Source of the DNA: Azoarcus indigens
Lineage (GTDB): Bacteria > Pseudomonadota > Gammaproteobacteria > Burkholderiales > Rhodocyclaceae
Direction: 5' to 3'
NCBI RefSeq assembly: GCF_004361735.1
Contig: NZ_SNVV01000016.1
Span: 1 to 64,000, forward strand
DNA: 64,000 nt
The notes under the pieces: generated by a model
What the model was told of the DNA's origin: nothing
Databases searched by the model: none
Seen by the model: only the letters and a program-made list of their open reading frames with translations
Shown here: positions 53,346 through 62,921 of the stretch, piece after piece
How the letters are laid out: each line of letters opens with the position of its first letter
How positions within the stretch are numbered: position 1 is the stretch's first letter
Program-made: the position numbers and the translations under genes

Positions 53346-56300
53346 ATGCCCATGCCCGACCCGACCCCTGCCCCCGCCGCCCCCATCCCGGTCCATTACT
53401 TCGCTCCCGAACAGGCGAGGGAAGAAGCCTGGCTGCTGGAGAACCGCCTCAGCGCCACTCCGCCTGCACAAGCTGCGCCATCCCTGCCCGCCGGGGCGCA
53501 GGCCCAGCCCAGGAGCGCCGTACCGAGCGGGCACGTGGTATCCGGCAGCCCCGGGCTGGCGCTTTCCGGCGGCGGCATCCGCAGCGCCACCTTCAACCTC
53601 GGCCTGCTCCAGGCGCTGGCGGCCCAGGGGCTGCTGAAGCCATTCGGCTATCTCTCCACCGTGTCCGGCGGCGGCTATATCGGCAGCTTCCTCGGCCGGC
53701 TGTACCACCGCGCCAGCGAGGAGAACATCAAGGCTTCGCCGCTGGCAGTGGCGCAGGACGTGGAACGCAAGCTGGCCAGCGACGAGGCGCCCATCATCCG
53801 CTGGCTGCGCGACAACGGCCGCTACCTCGCCCCGCACGGCGGCAAGGACCGCCGCTTCGCCGCCGCGGTCTACCTGCGCAACCTGCTGTCGGTGCATGTG
53901 TTCCTCGCCGTCATCTTCTTCAGCGCCTTCATGCTGCTCGCCTGGCTGCGCAGCGCCTTCACCGCCACCGCTGCGCCGGAGTTGGTCCAGGCCGCCGAGC
54001 CGCACTACGAGGCCGGGCCGCTGTGGAGCCTGGCGGTGCTGGCGCTGATGCTGTTCATTTCCTCCGCCTGGAGCTACTGGATGGTACGGCGCGACAAGGG
54101 CTGCGCCTGGTTCCAGGTGTTCGTCGCCCTGGCCCTGGCGGCAGGCCCGCTCGCCCTCCTGTGGTTCACCGATGCGGGCTGCCCGGCCTTGGGCAGCCCG
54201 CCGACGGTCTTCTGGCACGAGTGCCAGCCACGCGGCCGCGGCCTGCTGATGCTGGCGGGCACCGCGCTGGCGACGCTGCCCATCCTGCTCCTCACCCGGC
54301 TGGGGTCCGACTCCCTCGCCCACGCCCGCAACCGGCTCTCCAAGCTCTCCTCGCGCCTGCTGCTCTATCTGTTCGCCAGCTCCGGCCTCGCCCTGCTGGA
54401 CGACCTGGCGCTGCTCACGCTGCGCGTGGTGGAGAACAAGACGGACCTGCCGCTGCTGGGTGCCGGCCTCACCGGCGCTTTGTTGACGGCCTTGCGCGCC
54501 CTCGCGACCCATCTGTCCTCCGGCGTGAACAAGCTGGGCAACAGCACCGCCGGGCGTAGTCTCAAAGGCGTCATCGGCGTGGTCGGCGTGGCCTTGATGA
54601 CGCTAGTCGCCTTCGGCTGGGCCGTGGCCGCCTATGGCGTGGCCGGCAGCAAGCTGTCGCAGCAGATCCCGCTCGGCTGGCTGGCGCTGGCGGCGGCGTT
54701 CATCCTGCTGCTGATGTTCGCGATCTACCGCGGCAACCTGGACTTCCTCAACCTCTCGTCGCTGCACCAGTTCTACGCCGCCCGCCTCACCCGCGCCTAC
54801 CTGGGCGCCGGCAACCGCAGGCGCGACATCGCCTGGTCGGAGACGCCGGTGCGCGGCAGCGGCCAGAAGCCGGTCTCCGACGTGGTTGAAGGAGACGACA
54901 TGCCGATGGGGTCCGGCGGCAGCAAGGGCGAGCCCGCTTACGCCCCTCACCGCCACGGCGGCCCGCTGCATCTCATCAATGTGAACGTGAACCAGACGCG
55001 CTACTCCGCCACCGGCAATTTCCAGCCCGACCGCAAGGGCTGGAACATGGCGGTGGGACCGGCCGGCTTCAACCTCGGCCGCACCTTCTGGCGCGCCGCC
55101 GGATGGCGGGAGGCCGAGGCCCTGTCGCTGGGCTGCTGGGTATCCATCTCCGGCGCCGCCTTCTCCACCGGCGCCGGCCCGCGCACCGGCCTGGGCTTCT
55201 CGGCGCTGCTCGGTCTGCTGGGGGTGAGGCTGGGCTACTGGTGGCGCTCCGGCAGCGGCGAGAAGACCAGCACGCCGACCACCGCCGGCGCGCTGATGGA
55301 CGAATTCACCGCTAACTTCAACCCGGACAAATACCGCTACTGGTATCTCTCCGACGGCGGCCACTTCGAGAACACCGCCGCCTATGAGCTGATACGGCGC
55401 AAGCTGAAGCAGATCGTGGTGGCCGACTGCGGCGCCGACCCGGACTACAGCTTCGACGACCTCACCAACCTGGTGCTGAAGGCGCGCATCGACTTCGATG
55501 CCGAGATCGAATTCTTCGGCGATGCCGACCTCGATACCTTGTGGAGCAACACCCCCTGGCGCACCGCCTTCTTCGCTCCGGCGCTCGGCCTTCCCCGCAG
55601 CGGCGCCGCGCTGGCCCTGGCGCGGGTGGGCTACCGCGACGATCCCGAACCCGGCTGGCTGCTGCTGGTGAAGCCGCGCCTGCTGCCCGACCTGCCGGCC
55701 GACCTCGCCCACTACGCCGACAGCGCCCCGTCCTTCCCGCAGCAGAGCACCGCCGACCAGTTCTATGACGAAGCCCAGTGGGAAAGCACCCGCAAGCTCG
55801 GCCGGCTGATCGGCGGCCAGCTCGCCGGCCCGCTGGCCGCCCTGCCGCAGGCCTGGCAGGACTACCTCGCCGCCCATCCCGGCTTCACCGGCACCGACTG
55901 GAGCCGCCCGCCGCCGCCCAAGCCGGCCGAAGACAGCCCCAAGCCGGTCGGCACCGCCAAGCTGGTCGCGCTCTACACCCCCATCGTGATCGCGCTGTGG
56001 ACCGGCTTCGAGTTCTATTCCAACTACCAGAAGTCGCAAGCCACCGCCGCCGAGGAACGGGTGAAGTTTGTGCTCTCCCGTATCGACGTGCTGGAAAAGA
56101 AGGCCGACGAGAAACCCCTGTGCGGCACCCGCACCAGCGACTGCCCCACCGCCGCCGGCCAACTGGAAATGCTGCGCCGGGAACTCGCCGACCTCGCCCT
56201 CATCAAGCCAGAGAAGGCAAAATCCCTGCTGGAGATCACCGACAAGCTGGCCTCCGCGCTGGGCCTGGACAGACCGCTGGCCGGCGCGGCCACAGGCGGC

Positions 56301-56825
56301 GCCAGCGCCCGCGGCGAGTTGAGCACCGCCGGCGCTGCCGCGGGCAGCCCCACTTCCGCCCCCCATTCCGGCAGCGACCAGCCGGCGGCGGCAGGCCAAA
56401 CACACGCTCCCACGCCGCCGGCCCCCACTCCCGCTGCTCCCGATGCGCCCGTGGCCACGCCACCCCCCACTTCCCCGCCGCCACCCGCGCAGCAGCCCGA
56501 CATCGCCCGCGCCCTGGTCTACCTGCAGATCTACACCGAAGATGCCCGCCCGCGCGCCGACTCCGTGGTCGCCACGCTGCAGGCCGCCGGCCTGCTGGGC
56601 ACCCAGCTGCCCGGCATAGAGAACGTCACCCGCAGCGCCCAGGCCCGCGGGCGCAAACCGCCGGTGCGCTTCGAGCGTCCCACCGTCATCTACTACCACA
56701 CCGAGGATCGGGAGCTGGCGGAGTGGATCGTGCGCAAAGGCCTGACTGGCCAGGTGGCCCTGCGCGACCTGTCCCAGTCCTACCGCAACATCCGCCCTGG
56801 CATGATCGAAATCTGGCTGCCCTGA
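53346..56825 (+). CDS. giant membrane-inserted patatin-like phospholipase (1159 aa)
   Basis: The patatin oxyanion loop LALSGGGIRSA is near residue 75, and the nucleophile is Ser107 in LSTVSGGGYIG. The catalytic Asp is in LSDGGHFENTAAYEL (D670). The two halves are separated by a block of about seven or eight membrane helices (~180-480). After the catalytic domain there is a further membrane helix (~878-896, IVIALWTGFEFYSNYQ), a coiled region, a ~90-residue Ala/Pro/Ser linker, and a C-terminal domain with LVYLQIYTED...VIYYHTEDRELAEWIVRKGL. It probably hydrolyses membrane phospholipids. The role is unknown. The ribosome site before ATG 53346 is poor, and ATG 53352 is possible. Confidence 0.9.
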   Translation: MPMPDPTPAPAAPIPVHYFAPEQAREEAWLLENRLSATPPAQAAPSLPAGAQAQPRSAVPSGHVVSGSPGLALSGGGIRSATFNLGLLQALAAQGLLKPFGYLSTVSGGGYIGSFLGRLYHRASEENIKASPLAVAQDVERKLASDEAPIIRWLRDNGRYLAPHGGKDRRFAAAVYLRNLLSVHVFLAVIFFSAFMLLAWLRSAFTATAAPELVQAAEPHYEAGPLWSLAVLALMLFISSAWSYWMVRRDKGCAWFQVFVALALAAGPLALLWFTDAGCPALGSPPTVFWHECQPRGRGLLMLAGTALATLPILLLTRLGSDSLAHARNRLSKLSSRLLLYLFASSGLALLDDLALLTLRVVENKTDLPLLGAGLTGALLTALRALATHLSSGVNKLGNSTAGRSLKGVIGVVGVALMTLVAFGWAVAAYGVAGSKLSQQIPLGWLALAAAFILLLMFAIYRGNLDFLNLSSLHQFYAARLTRAYLGAGNRRRDIAWSETPVRGSGQKPVSDVVEGDDMPMGSGGSKGEPAYAPHRHGGPLHLINVNVNQTRYSATGNFQPDRKGWNMAVGPAGFNLGRTFWRAAGWREAEALSLGCWVSISGAAFSTGAGPRTGLGFSALLGLLGVRLGYWWRSGSGEKTSTPTTAGALMDEFTANFNPDKYRYWYLSDGGHFENTAAYELIRRKLKQIVVADCGADPDYSFDDLTNLVLKARIDFDAEIEFFGDADLDTLWSNTPWRTAFFAPALGLPRSGAALALARVGYRDDPEPGWLLLVKPRLLPDLPADLAHYADSAPSFPQQSTADQFYDEAQWESTRKLGRLIGGQLAGPLAALPQAWQDYLAAHPGFTGTDWSRPPPPKPAEDSPKPVGTAKLVALYTPIVIALWTGFEFYSNYQKSQATAAEERVKFVLSRIDVLEKKADEKPLCGTRTSDCPTAAGQLEMLRRELADLALIKPEKAKSLLEITDKLASALGLDRPLAGAATGGASARGELSTAGAAAGSPTSAPHSGSDQPAAAGQTHAPTPPAPTPAAPDAPVATPPPTSPPPPAQQPDIARALVYLQIYTEDARPRADSVVATLQAAGLLGTQLPGIENVTRSAQARGRKPPVRFERPTVIYYHTEDRELAEWIVRKGLTGQVALRDLSQSYRNIRPGMIEIWLP

Positions 56826-57024
56826 GCCCGTCCGCCGTCCCCCGCCTTGCGGCACGCCCCGCGGCCAGCAGATCGCGGGGCGGAGGCGGCAACATGCCAG
56901 CCCGAACACGCCGTCCGGCTCTCTCCTGCATTCCCTGCCCTTGCCCGGCGGATATCGCCGCCGCATAATCCGCCCCCTTTTCCCGCCCGCGCCGACGCCG
57001 GCCGGGCTTCCTTACTCATCGGGC

Positions 57025-57417
57025 ATGGGCATGAAGCGTTCGCAGCGGGTTCGTCTGGTCATCCTCGGCACCCTGGGTGCCACCGCAGTGGCGGGCTGCA
57101 GCCCGGAATACCCGCTGCAACAGGCGCGCTACGCCAGCCTGGAAGACTGCCGCCGCGACTGGGGGTACGACTATCGCAACTGCCAGAGCGGCGATGGCAG
57201 CGCCGGCAGCGGCGGCCGCTATGTCTACTACGGCCCGCGCTACTACTGGGACCGCGACCGCGGCTACCCCATCGCGGTGGATGCCGATGGCAGCCGGCGC
57301 GCGGTGCCCTATGCCAACGTGGCCAACGGCGCGCCCCGCAACGCCGTCGGCATGAAGTCCGCCGGCATCGTGCGCGGTGGCTTCGGCGGCAGCGCCCACG
57401 CCTCGTCCGGGGGCTGA
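57025..57417 (+). CDS. YjfM/YgiB-type (DUF1190-like) lipoprotein (130 aa)
   Basis: A lipobox lies near residue 25 (GATAVAGCSPEY). The pattern RYASLEDCRRDWG...NCQSG resembles DUF1190 (YgiB/YjfM). The C-terminus is Gly/Ser/Tyr-rich. It precedes a glutathionylspermidine-synthase-like gene, with two bases between its stop and that ATG. That is the gene arrangement of E. coli ygiBC and yjfMC. ATG 57031 is an alternative start. Confidence 0.75.
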   Translation: MGMKRSQRVRLVILGTLGATAVAGCSPEYPLQQARYASLEDCRRDWGYDYRNCQSGDGSAGSGGRYVYYGPRYYWDRDRGYPIAVDADGSRRAVPYANVANGAPRNAVGMKSAGIVRGGFGGSAHASSGG

Positions 57418-57418
57418 C

Positions 57419-58552
57419 ATGCGCCGCCTCGACATCGCCCCCCGCAAGGACTACCGCCAGCGGCTGGAGCAAATCGGCTTCTCCTTCCACAGCTGGGACG
57501 ACTACTGGCACGAGAACGCCTGCTACGCCTTCAGCGCCGCCCAGATCGACGAGTTGGAAGCCGCCACCGAGGAACTGCACGCCCTGTGCGTGGACGCGGC
57601 GCGCTTCGTCATCGAGCGCGACCGCTTCGACCAGCTCGGCATCCCCGCCGCCTTCCACCAGCCCATCGCCGACGCCTTCGCCCGCGGCGAGCCCTCGCTC
57701 TACGGCCGCTTCGACCTCGCCTACGACGGCCACCACCCGCCCAAGCTGCTGGAGTACAACGCCGACACACCCACCTCCCTGCTCGAAACCGCGGTGGCGC
57801 AGTGGTACTGGCTGGAGGAATACCGCGCCGCCAGCGGCCGCGAGCTGGACCAGTTCAACTCGGTACACGAGAAACTGGTGGCGCGCTGGCGGGCGATCGC
57901 CGGCGCAGGCCTCGCCCAGGTGGATTTCGCCTCGGTGGCGGACAACGAGGAAGACTGGGTCTGCACCCACTACCTGATGGACACCGCCGCCCAGGCCGGG
58001 CTGGGCACCAGCCACATCTACATGGAAGACATCGGCTGGGATCCGCTGCTGCGCGCCTTCGTGGACCTCGCCGGCCGGCCGCTGCAGACGCTGTTCAAGC
58101 TCTACCCCTGGGAATGGCTGATGCGCGAGCCCTTCAGCGAGCACATTCCCGGCTGCAGCACCCGCTTCGTCGAGCCGATGTGGAAGGCGCTGCTCTCCTG
58201 CAAGGGCCTGCTGCCCATCCTGTGGGAACGCAACCCCGGCCACCCCAATCTGCTGGAAGCCCACTTCACCCCCGGCCGCCTCGCCTCCTACGCGCGCAAG
58301 CCGCTGTTCTCCCGCGAGGGCGCCAACATCGAGCTGTACGAGAATGGCGAACTGCACCACAGCGATGGCGGCCCCTACGGCGCCGAGGGCCACATTTACC
58401 AGGCGCTGCACCCCCTCGCCCGCTTCGGCCCCGGCTACCCGGTGATCGGCGCCTGGGTGGTGGGCGACGAGGCCGCCGGCATGTGCATACGCGAAGACGA
58501 TACGCCCATCACCACCAACCTCGCCCGCTTCGTTCCCCACTATTTCGACTGA
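57419..58552 (+). CDS. glutathionylspermidine synthase-family protein, YjfC/YgiC type (377 aa)
   Basis: An ATP-grasp enzyme of the GSP_synth family. Signatures include FHSWDDYWHENACYAFS near the N-terminus, ARFDLAYDGHHPPKLLEYNADTPTSL (cited at ~100-120), HIYMEDIGWDP, NPGHPNLLEAHF and the closing VVGDEAAGMCIREDD. E. coli homologues ligate small peptides or polyamines but lack proven glutathionylspermidine activity. The gene lies in a three-gene operon. Confidence 0.93.
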   Translation: MRRLDIAPRKDYRQRLEQIGFSFHSWDDYWHENACYAFSAAQIDELEAATEELHALCVDAARFVIERDRFDQLGIPAAFHQPIADAFARGEPSLYGRFDLAYDGHHPPKLLEYNADTPTSLLETAVAQWYWLEEYRAASGRELDQFNSVHEKLVARWRAIAGAGLAQVDFASVADNEEDWVCTHYLMDTAAQAGLGTSHIYMEDIGWDPLLRAFVDLAGRPLQTLFKLYPWEWLMREPFSEHIPGCSTRFVEPMWKALLSCKGLLPILWERNPGHPNLLEAHFTPGRLASYARKPLFSREGANIELYENGELHHSDGGPYGAEGHIYQALHPLARFGPGYPVIGAWVVGDEAAGMCIREDDTPITTNLARFVPHYFD

Positions 58553-58559
58553 GAACGCC

Positions 58560-58937
58560 ATGGACGCCCTCCTCGCCTTCCTGAGCTACTTCGGCACCGC
58601 CGCCGCCCTGCTCGCCGCCTTCACCGCCGTCTACACCCGGGTGACGCCCTACAACGAATTCGCCCTGATCCGCGAGAACAACACCGCCGCCGCCATCACC
58701 CTCACCGGCGCCCTGCTCGGCTTCACCTTCCCGCTGATGGCGGCGATCTACTTCACCCACGACCTGCTGGAGATGGTGAAGTGGGCCGTCATCACCGGCG
58801 TGGTGCAGTTGCTGGTGTTCGGCCTGCTGCGCCGCTTCGCCGAGCGCATCGAGCAACGCTGCAACGCCTCCGCCATCCTGATGGCGGGCGTGGCGGTCGC
58901 GATCGGCCTCCTCAACGGCATCTGCATCAGCGAATAA
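58560..58937 (+). CDS. DUF350 (YjfL-type) membrane protein (125 aa)
   Basis: It has four membrane helices with YNEFALIRENNTAAAITLTGALLGFTFPL (cited at ~31-59), the typical DUF350 block. Start ATG 58560 is 7 bases after the synthase stop. Co-occurrence of DUF350, DUF1190 and YjfC is known, and the group likely acts together at the envelope. Confidence 0.9.
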   Translation: MDALLAFLSYFGTAAALLAAFTAVYTRVTPYNEFALIRENNTAAAITLTGALLGFTFPLMAAIYFTHDLLEMVKWAVITGVVQLLVFGLLRRFAERIEQRCNASAILMAGVAVAIGLLNGICISE

Positions 58938-59129
58938 AGCGCCGCCGCAAAGGTGCCAGCGGCATGCGCCACCGGCCGCAATGCCCGGTGGCCGGGCAAG
59001 GCGTGCGATCTGCCTCATGGCGAGCGCTGGCGCAGATGACGCCACGCCGATTCAGGCGCACCATAGTGGTCATACGGTTCGGTTATTACGAAAGGGAAAC
59101 CGTATCTTCCCCTGCACGACGGCGGCGCC

Positions 59130-61673
59130 ATGCCCAACATACAAGACGCAGCAGTAATCCTGGCCCACACGCTGGAACAGACCGTGGATGCGGTGGCGAT
59201 GTTGGGAGCGGACCGCAAGGTACTGCTCTTCAACGCCGCCGCGGAGCGCCTCTGGGGCCTGGAGCGCGCCGAAGTCATAGGCCACAGCCTGGATGTGCTG
59301 CTCGCTCAGGGCCTCGTCACCCCCAGCTGCGAAGCAGTGGAAACGGCGGCGGCAGAAAGCCTGGACGCATTGGTCGGCAAGCCGCTGGAGGTGCCGATAC
59401 ACCGGCCGGACGGCAACACCGCCTGGGGCGCGATGTCCATCTCCCGGGTGGAACTGCCCGAACGCACCCTCTATACCGCTTTCGTCAAAGACATCACCGA
59501 GCAGCGCCGCCTCAACGAAACCCTGCGCCTGCTCTCCCTCGGCCTCAATGAGACCGACAGCGCGGTCGTCATCACCGACGCGGACCACCGCATCGTCCAT
59601 GTGAACAGCGGCTTCACCCGCATGTTCGGCTGGCAGCCGCAGGAAGTCATCGGCCGCCAGCCACGCGATCTGCTGTTTTCCTCGGCCCACTGCCCGCGCA
59701 CCCACTTCGGCGACGTCCACGCCCAGCTCGCCACCGGCCGCAGCTACCGCTCCGACGAGCTGGTGTGCGACAGCCAGGAGCGCCCGCTGTGGTGCTCCGT
59801 GGTGCTCAACCCCATCGTCGATGCCGGCGGCCGGCTCAGCAACACCGTCGGCATCTACACCGACATCACCCACACCAAGATGCACGAGGTGCTCCAGCAC
59901 AAGGTACTGGCGGCCCTGGTGCAGGAAGAGCCGCTGCCGGAGGTGATGACGCTGATCTGCCGCGAGGTGGAGCGCATCGCACCGGAAGTGGTGGCCACCA
60001 TCTTGCAAGTGGATAACGAGGGCAAGCTGCGCCCACTGGCCGCACCGCGCATGCCCGAGTCTTACTCGCGCGCGCTGGATGGCGTGGAGATCGGCCCCAG
60101 CGTCGGCTCCTGCGGCACGGCTGCCTTCCGCGGCGAGCCGGTGCTGGCGGACATTGCCACCGACCCGCTGTGGGCGCCTTACAAGCACCTGGCACTGCCG
60201 CTGGGCCTGGTGAGCTGCTGGTCCAGCCCGATCAAGCGCAGCGACGGCCGGGTGGTGGGCACCTTCGCCTTCTACTATCACGACCGGCGCGGGCCCACGC
60301 CGCTGCACAAACGGCTGGTGGAGGTAAGCGTGCATCTGTGCGCCATCGCGCTGGAGCGCGAAGAGGCCCGCGCCCGCATCCGCCAGCTCGCCTTCTACGA
60401 CGGCCTCACCGGGCTGCCCAACCGCAGCCTGCTGCAAGTTCAGGCCGAGCAGGCCATCACCCGCGCCAACCGCGAGCAGGAAAGCCTGGCGGTGCTGTTC
60501 ATCGACCTCGACCGCTTCAAGCAGGTGAACGACTCCCTGGGCCACCCCGCCGGCGACGACCTGCTGCGCACCGTCACCGCCCGCCTGCGCGCCACCGTAC
60601 GCGATTCGGACATCGTTGGCCGGCTGTCCGGCGACGAGTTCGTCGTCGTCCTCACCCAGTGCGACGCCAGCCGCGCCACCGACATCACCGAGCAGCTGCA
60701 ACGGGCCATCGCCGCCCCCTGCCACCTCGGCGACATCGCCCTCACGCCCTCGGCCAGCATAGGCATCAGCCTCTTCCCGCAGAACGGGCGCGACATGGAC
60801 ACCCTGCTGCACCGCGCCGACATGGCCATGTACCAGGCCAAGACCAGCGGCCGCGGTCGCTTCAGCTTCTTCAGCAACGAGATGAACCTGCTGGCGCAGG
60901 AGCGCCTGGCGCTGGAAGCCGCGCTGCGGGAGGCCCTGCGCAAGGAGCAGCTGCACCTGCACTACCAGCCGCAGATCGACCTCAAGGATGGCCATCTGTA
61001 CGGCGTCGAGGCGCTGGCGCGGTGGACGCATCCGGAGATCGGCAACATCCCGCCCATACGCTTCATCCCGCTGGCCGAAGAGTGCGGCCTGATCGGCGAA
61101 CTGAGCGACTGGGCGCTGCGCGAGGCCTGCCGCCAGCTGGCCGACTGGCGCAAGCGCGGGCTGGCGGTGCCGGCGGTGTCGGTCAACCTCTCTGCCACCA
61201 ACTTCCACAACCTGGAACTGCCGCAGCTCATCGCCGACACCCTGAGCACCCACGCACTCGCGGCCTCGGACCTCACGGTGGAGATCACCGAGAGCCTGCT
61301 GATGGACACCAACCCCAGCACCATGAAAACCCTGGGCGACATCCATGCCCAGGGCGTGCGGCTGGCGATGGACGACTTCGGCACCGGCTACTCCAGCCTG
61401 GGCTACCTGCGCCGCCTGCCGGTCAGCGAACTCAAGCTGGACAAGAGCTTCGTGCGCGATCTGGCGCGGGATGAAGCCACCCGCGCGCTGACCAACGCGG
61501 TGATCCGCATCGGCGACAGCCTGCGCCTCACCGTGGTCGCCGAGGGCGTGGAGGACAGCACCCAGCAGGAACTGCTGAAGGCACAGGGCTACCACGTCGC
61601 CCAAGGCTATCTGTTCTCGCCGCCGCTGCCGGCCGCCGAACTGGAACGCTGGCTGCGGGAGCACGCCCTGTAG
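59130..61673 (+). CDS. DosP-like PAS-PAS-GAF-GGDEF-EAL protein (847 aa)
   Basis: Domains in order: PAS (~12-125, with LLFNAAAERLWGLERAEVIG), PAS (~132-252), GAF (~255-405), GGDEF (~408-575, motif RLSGDEFVVVL near 500) and EAL (~585-840, GVEALARW near 624). The EAL catalytic set is complete (SVNLSATNF, EITESLL, DDFGTGYSS, KLDKSF, VAEGVE), so c-di-GMP hydrolysis is likely. SGDEF may still work as a cyclase or as a GTP sensor. The layout matches E. coli DosP, but the proximal heme His region (RPAHPEYIRH in DosP as I recall it) reads VTPSCEAVETA here. Confidence 0.92.
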   Translation: MPNIQDAAVILAHTLEQTVDAVAMLGADRKVLLFNAAAERLWGLERAEVIGHSLDVLLAQGLVTPSCEAVETAAAESLDALVGKPLEVPIHRPDGNTAWGAMSISRVELPERTLYTAFVKDITEQRRLNETLRLLSLGLNETDSAVVITDADHRIVHVNSGFTRMFGWQPQEVIGRQPRDLLFSSAHCPRTHFGDVHAQLATGRSYRSDELVCDSQERPLWCSVVLNPIVDAGGRLSNTVGIYTDITHTKMHEVLQHKVLAALVQEEPLPEVMTLICREVERIAPEVVATILQVDNEGKLRPLAAPRMPESYSRALDGVEIGPSVGSCGTAAFRGEPVLADIATDPLWAPYKHLALPLGLVSCWSSPIKRSDGRVVGTFAFYYHDRRGPTPLHKRLVEVSVHLCAIALEREEARARIRQLAFYDGLTGLPNRSLLQVQAEQAITRANREQESLAVLFIDLDRFKQVNDSLGHPAGDDLLRTVTARLRATVRDSDIVGRLSGDEFVVVLTQCDASRATDITEQLQRAIAAPCHLGDIALTPSASIGISLFPQNGRDMDTLLHRADMAMYQAKTSGRGRFSFFSNEMNLLAQERLALEAALREALRKEQLHLHYQPQIDLKDGHLYGVEALARWTHPEIGNIPPIRFIPLAEECGLIGELSDWALREACRQLADWRKRGLAVPAVSVNLSATNFHNLELPQLIADTLSTHALAASDLTVEITESLLMDTNPSTMKTLGDIHAQGVRLAMDDFGTGYSSLGYLRRLPVSELKLDKSFVRDLARDEATRALTNAVIRIGDSLRLTVVAEGVEDSTQQELLKAQGYHVAQGYLFSPPLPAAELERWLREHAL

Positions 61674-61848
61674 GCGGCGGGCAGGGCGCTTAGATGCGCA
61701 GGGCGCGGCACCTGGCACCCGCCGGCCGGGCGCTTTCTGCCGACCGCAAGGCGCCACGCATAGGCCAATTGCAAGCGCCATCCCCAGCCGGCCGCAGTAA
61801 AGCTATGCTGTCGGCCCCCGACGCCACCGGAACATTCCGCCCGACGCC

Positions 61849-62085
61849 ATGACTGCACGCCCCACCCTGCGCCAACGCAAGACCTTCGCCCTCATCCGCA
61901 TCGTCGCCGGCCTGGTCGCCGCCTTCTATCTCGGCTACGTGGTCGTCGCCAACCTGCTGGCCGGCGTGCCCTTCGACAACACCCTGCGCTTCAGCGCCCT
62001 GGTCGCCCTCGCCGGCCTGGGCTATGCCGGCTGGTATTTGCGGGACTTGTCCGCGGTAGCCAGGGAGGAGCGGGGCGATGTTTAG
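61849..62085 (+). CDS. small membrane protein (78 aa)
   Basis: I do not recognise a family. Two membrane helices (~15-36, IRIVAGLVAAFYLGYVVVAN; ~45-60, LRFSALVALAGLGYAGWYL) are joined by a short loop and end in a basic-acidic tail (RDLSAVAREERGDV). No clear ribosome site is seen, but the hydropathy and codon use look real. Confidence 0.6.
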   Translation: MTARPTLRQRKTFALIRIVAGLVAAFYLGYVVVANLLAGVPFDNTLRFSALVALAGLGYAGWYLRDLSAVAREERGDV

Positions 62086-62254
62086 GGCCAGGCGCTTGAC
62101 CGGGCCGGCCGGGTTCGGGCCAGCCGCCCAGGCCAGGATGCGCCAGCCAGGGGGCGATGATCAGGCTCCGGTGCAACGACCCAAGCTCCGATAGCTGAGC
62201 CCGAACGTGGATGGCAGTCGCCCCGCGGGCTCACGCCCTCCTCCCCCGCTGCCG

Positions 62255-62731
62255 CTAAGCCACACCTTCCCGCCGCAAAACCTCCCTGAACGCCGCGACT
62301 GCCGCCTGCCCACCCGCCCGCGCCGCCGCCGTCAGCGCCAGTCCCACCGCTGCCAGCCAGGCCAGCACCCGGCGCCTGGCCGGCTGCAACAGCACGCAGC
62401 GCGCCGCGCCCTCGGTGGCAACGATCTCCACCCAGCCGGCCCAGGGCATCGCATGCGCTTCGCCGTCCGCCAGCCGCAGGCTGCGCCGGGGCGGCGCCTC
62501 GCCCAGCCAGGCCGGGTCGAAGGCCAGGTAGTCCAGCCGCAAGCTGCCTTCGGCGGCCACCACCAGGCAGCCTTCCGGCAGCGAGAGCTGGGTCAGGCCG
62601 CCGGCCGGCAGTTCCACCGCCGAGTTCGCAGCGGCCTTGGGCACGGCTTGCGTCACGGCCAGCCGCAGCGGGGCGAACAGGGGGATGAAGGGGCTGAAGG
62701 GCGATGGGCTGGAGAGGAACTGGCGGCGCAT
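62255..62731 (-). CDS. DUF2917 family protein (158 aa)
   Basis: This shows the beta-rich DUF2917 pattern: LPAGGLTQLSLPEGCLVVAAEGSLRLDYLAFDP (cited at ~42-74), then LADGEAHAMPWAGWVEIVA. A C-terminal hydrophobic segment (AWLAAVGLALTAAARA) is present. It is divergent from the MocR-type gene, sharing a 190-base control region. That arrangement is common and suggests that the regulator controls it. Function unknown. Confidence 0.8.
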   Translation of the reverse strand: MRRQFLSSPSPFSPFIPLFAPLRLAVTQAVPKAAANSAVELPAGGLTQLSLPEGCLVVAAEGSLRLDYLAFDPAWLGEAPPRRSLRLADGEAHAMPWAGWVEIVATEGAARCVLLQPARRRVLAWLAAVGLALTAAARAGGQAAVAAFREVLRREGVA

Positions 62732-62795
62732 GATGAACTCCGGCGGGCTGGGCCCGGCTGTTTCGGACGGCACCAGATTAGGCGCCGGCCGCCAG

Positions 62796-62857
62796 CCGCA
62801 ACAGACACAGGGAACTAGAATGTGAACCGCAACAGATGGCCTTTTCGCCAGTCTGTT
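62796..62857. promoter_or_regulatory. candidate MocR operator with direct and inverted repeats
   Basis: CCGCAACAGA occurs at 62796-62805 and again at 62827-62836, a perfect 10-base direct repeat 31 bases apart (three helical turns). An inverted copy of its core, TCTGTT, is at 62852-62857. It lies between the two divergent genes. Confidence 0.65.
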
Positions 62858-62921
62858 ATGGTCCGCTTCGGCCCGTTCTGTATCTGTCGCCGCCCACAGT
62901 CGCCCGCCATCATTCCTGACC

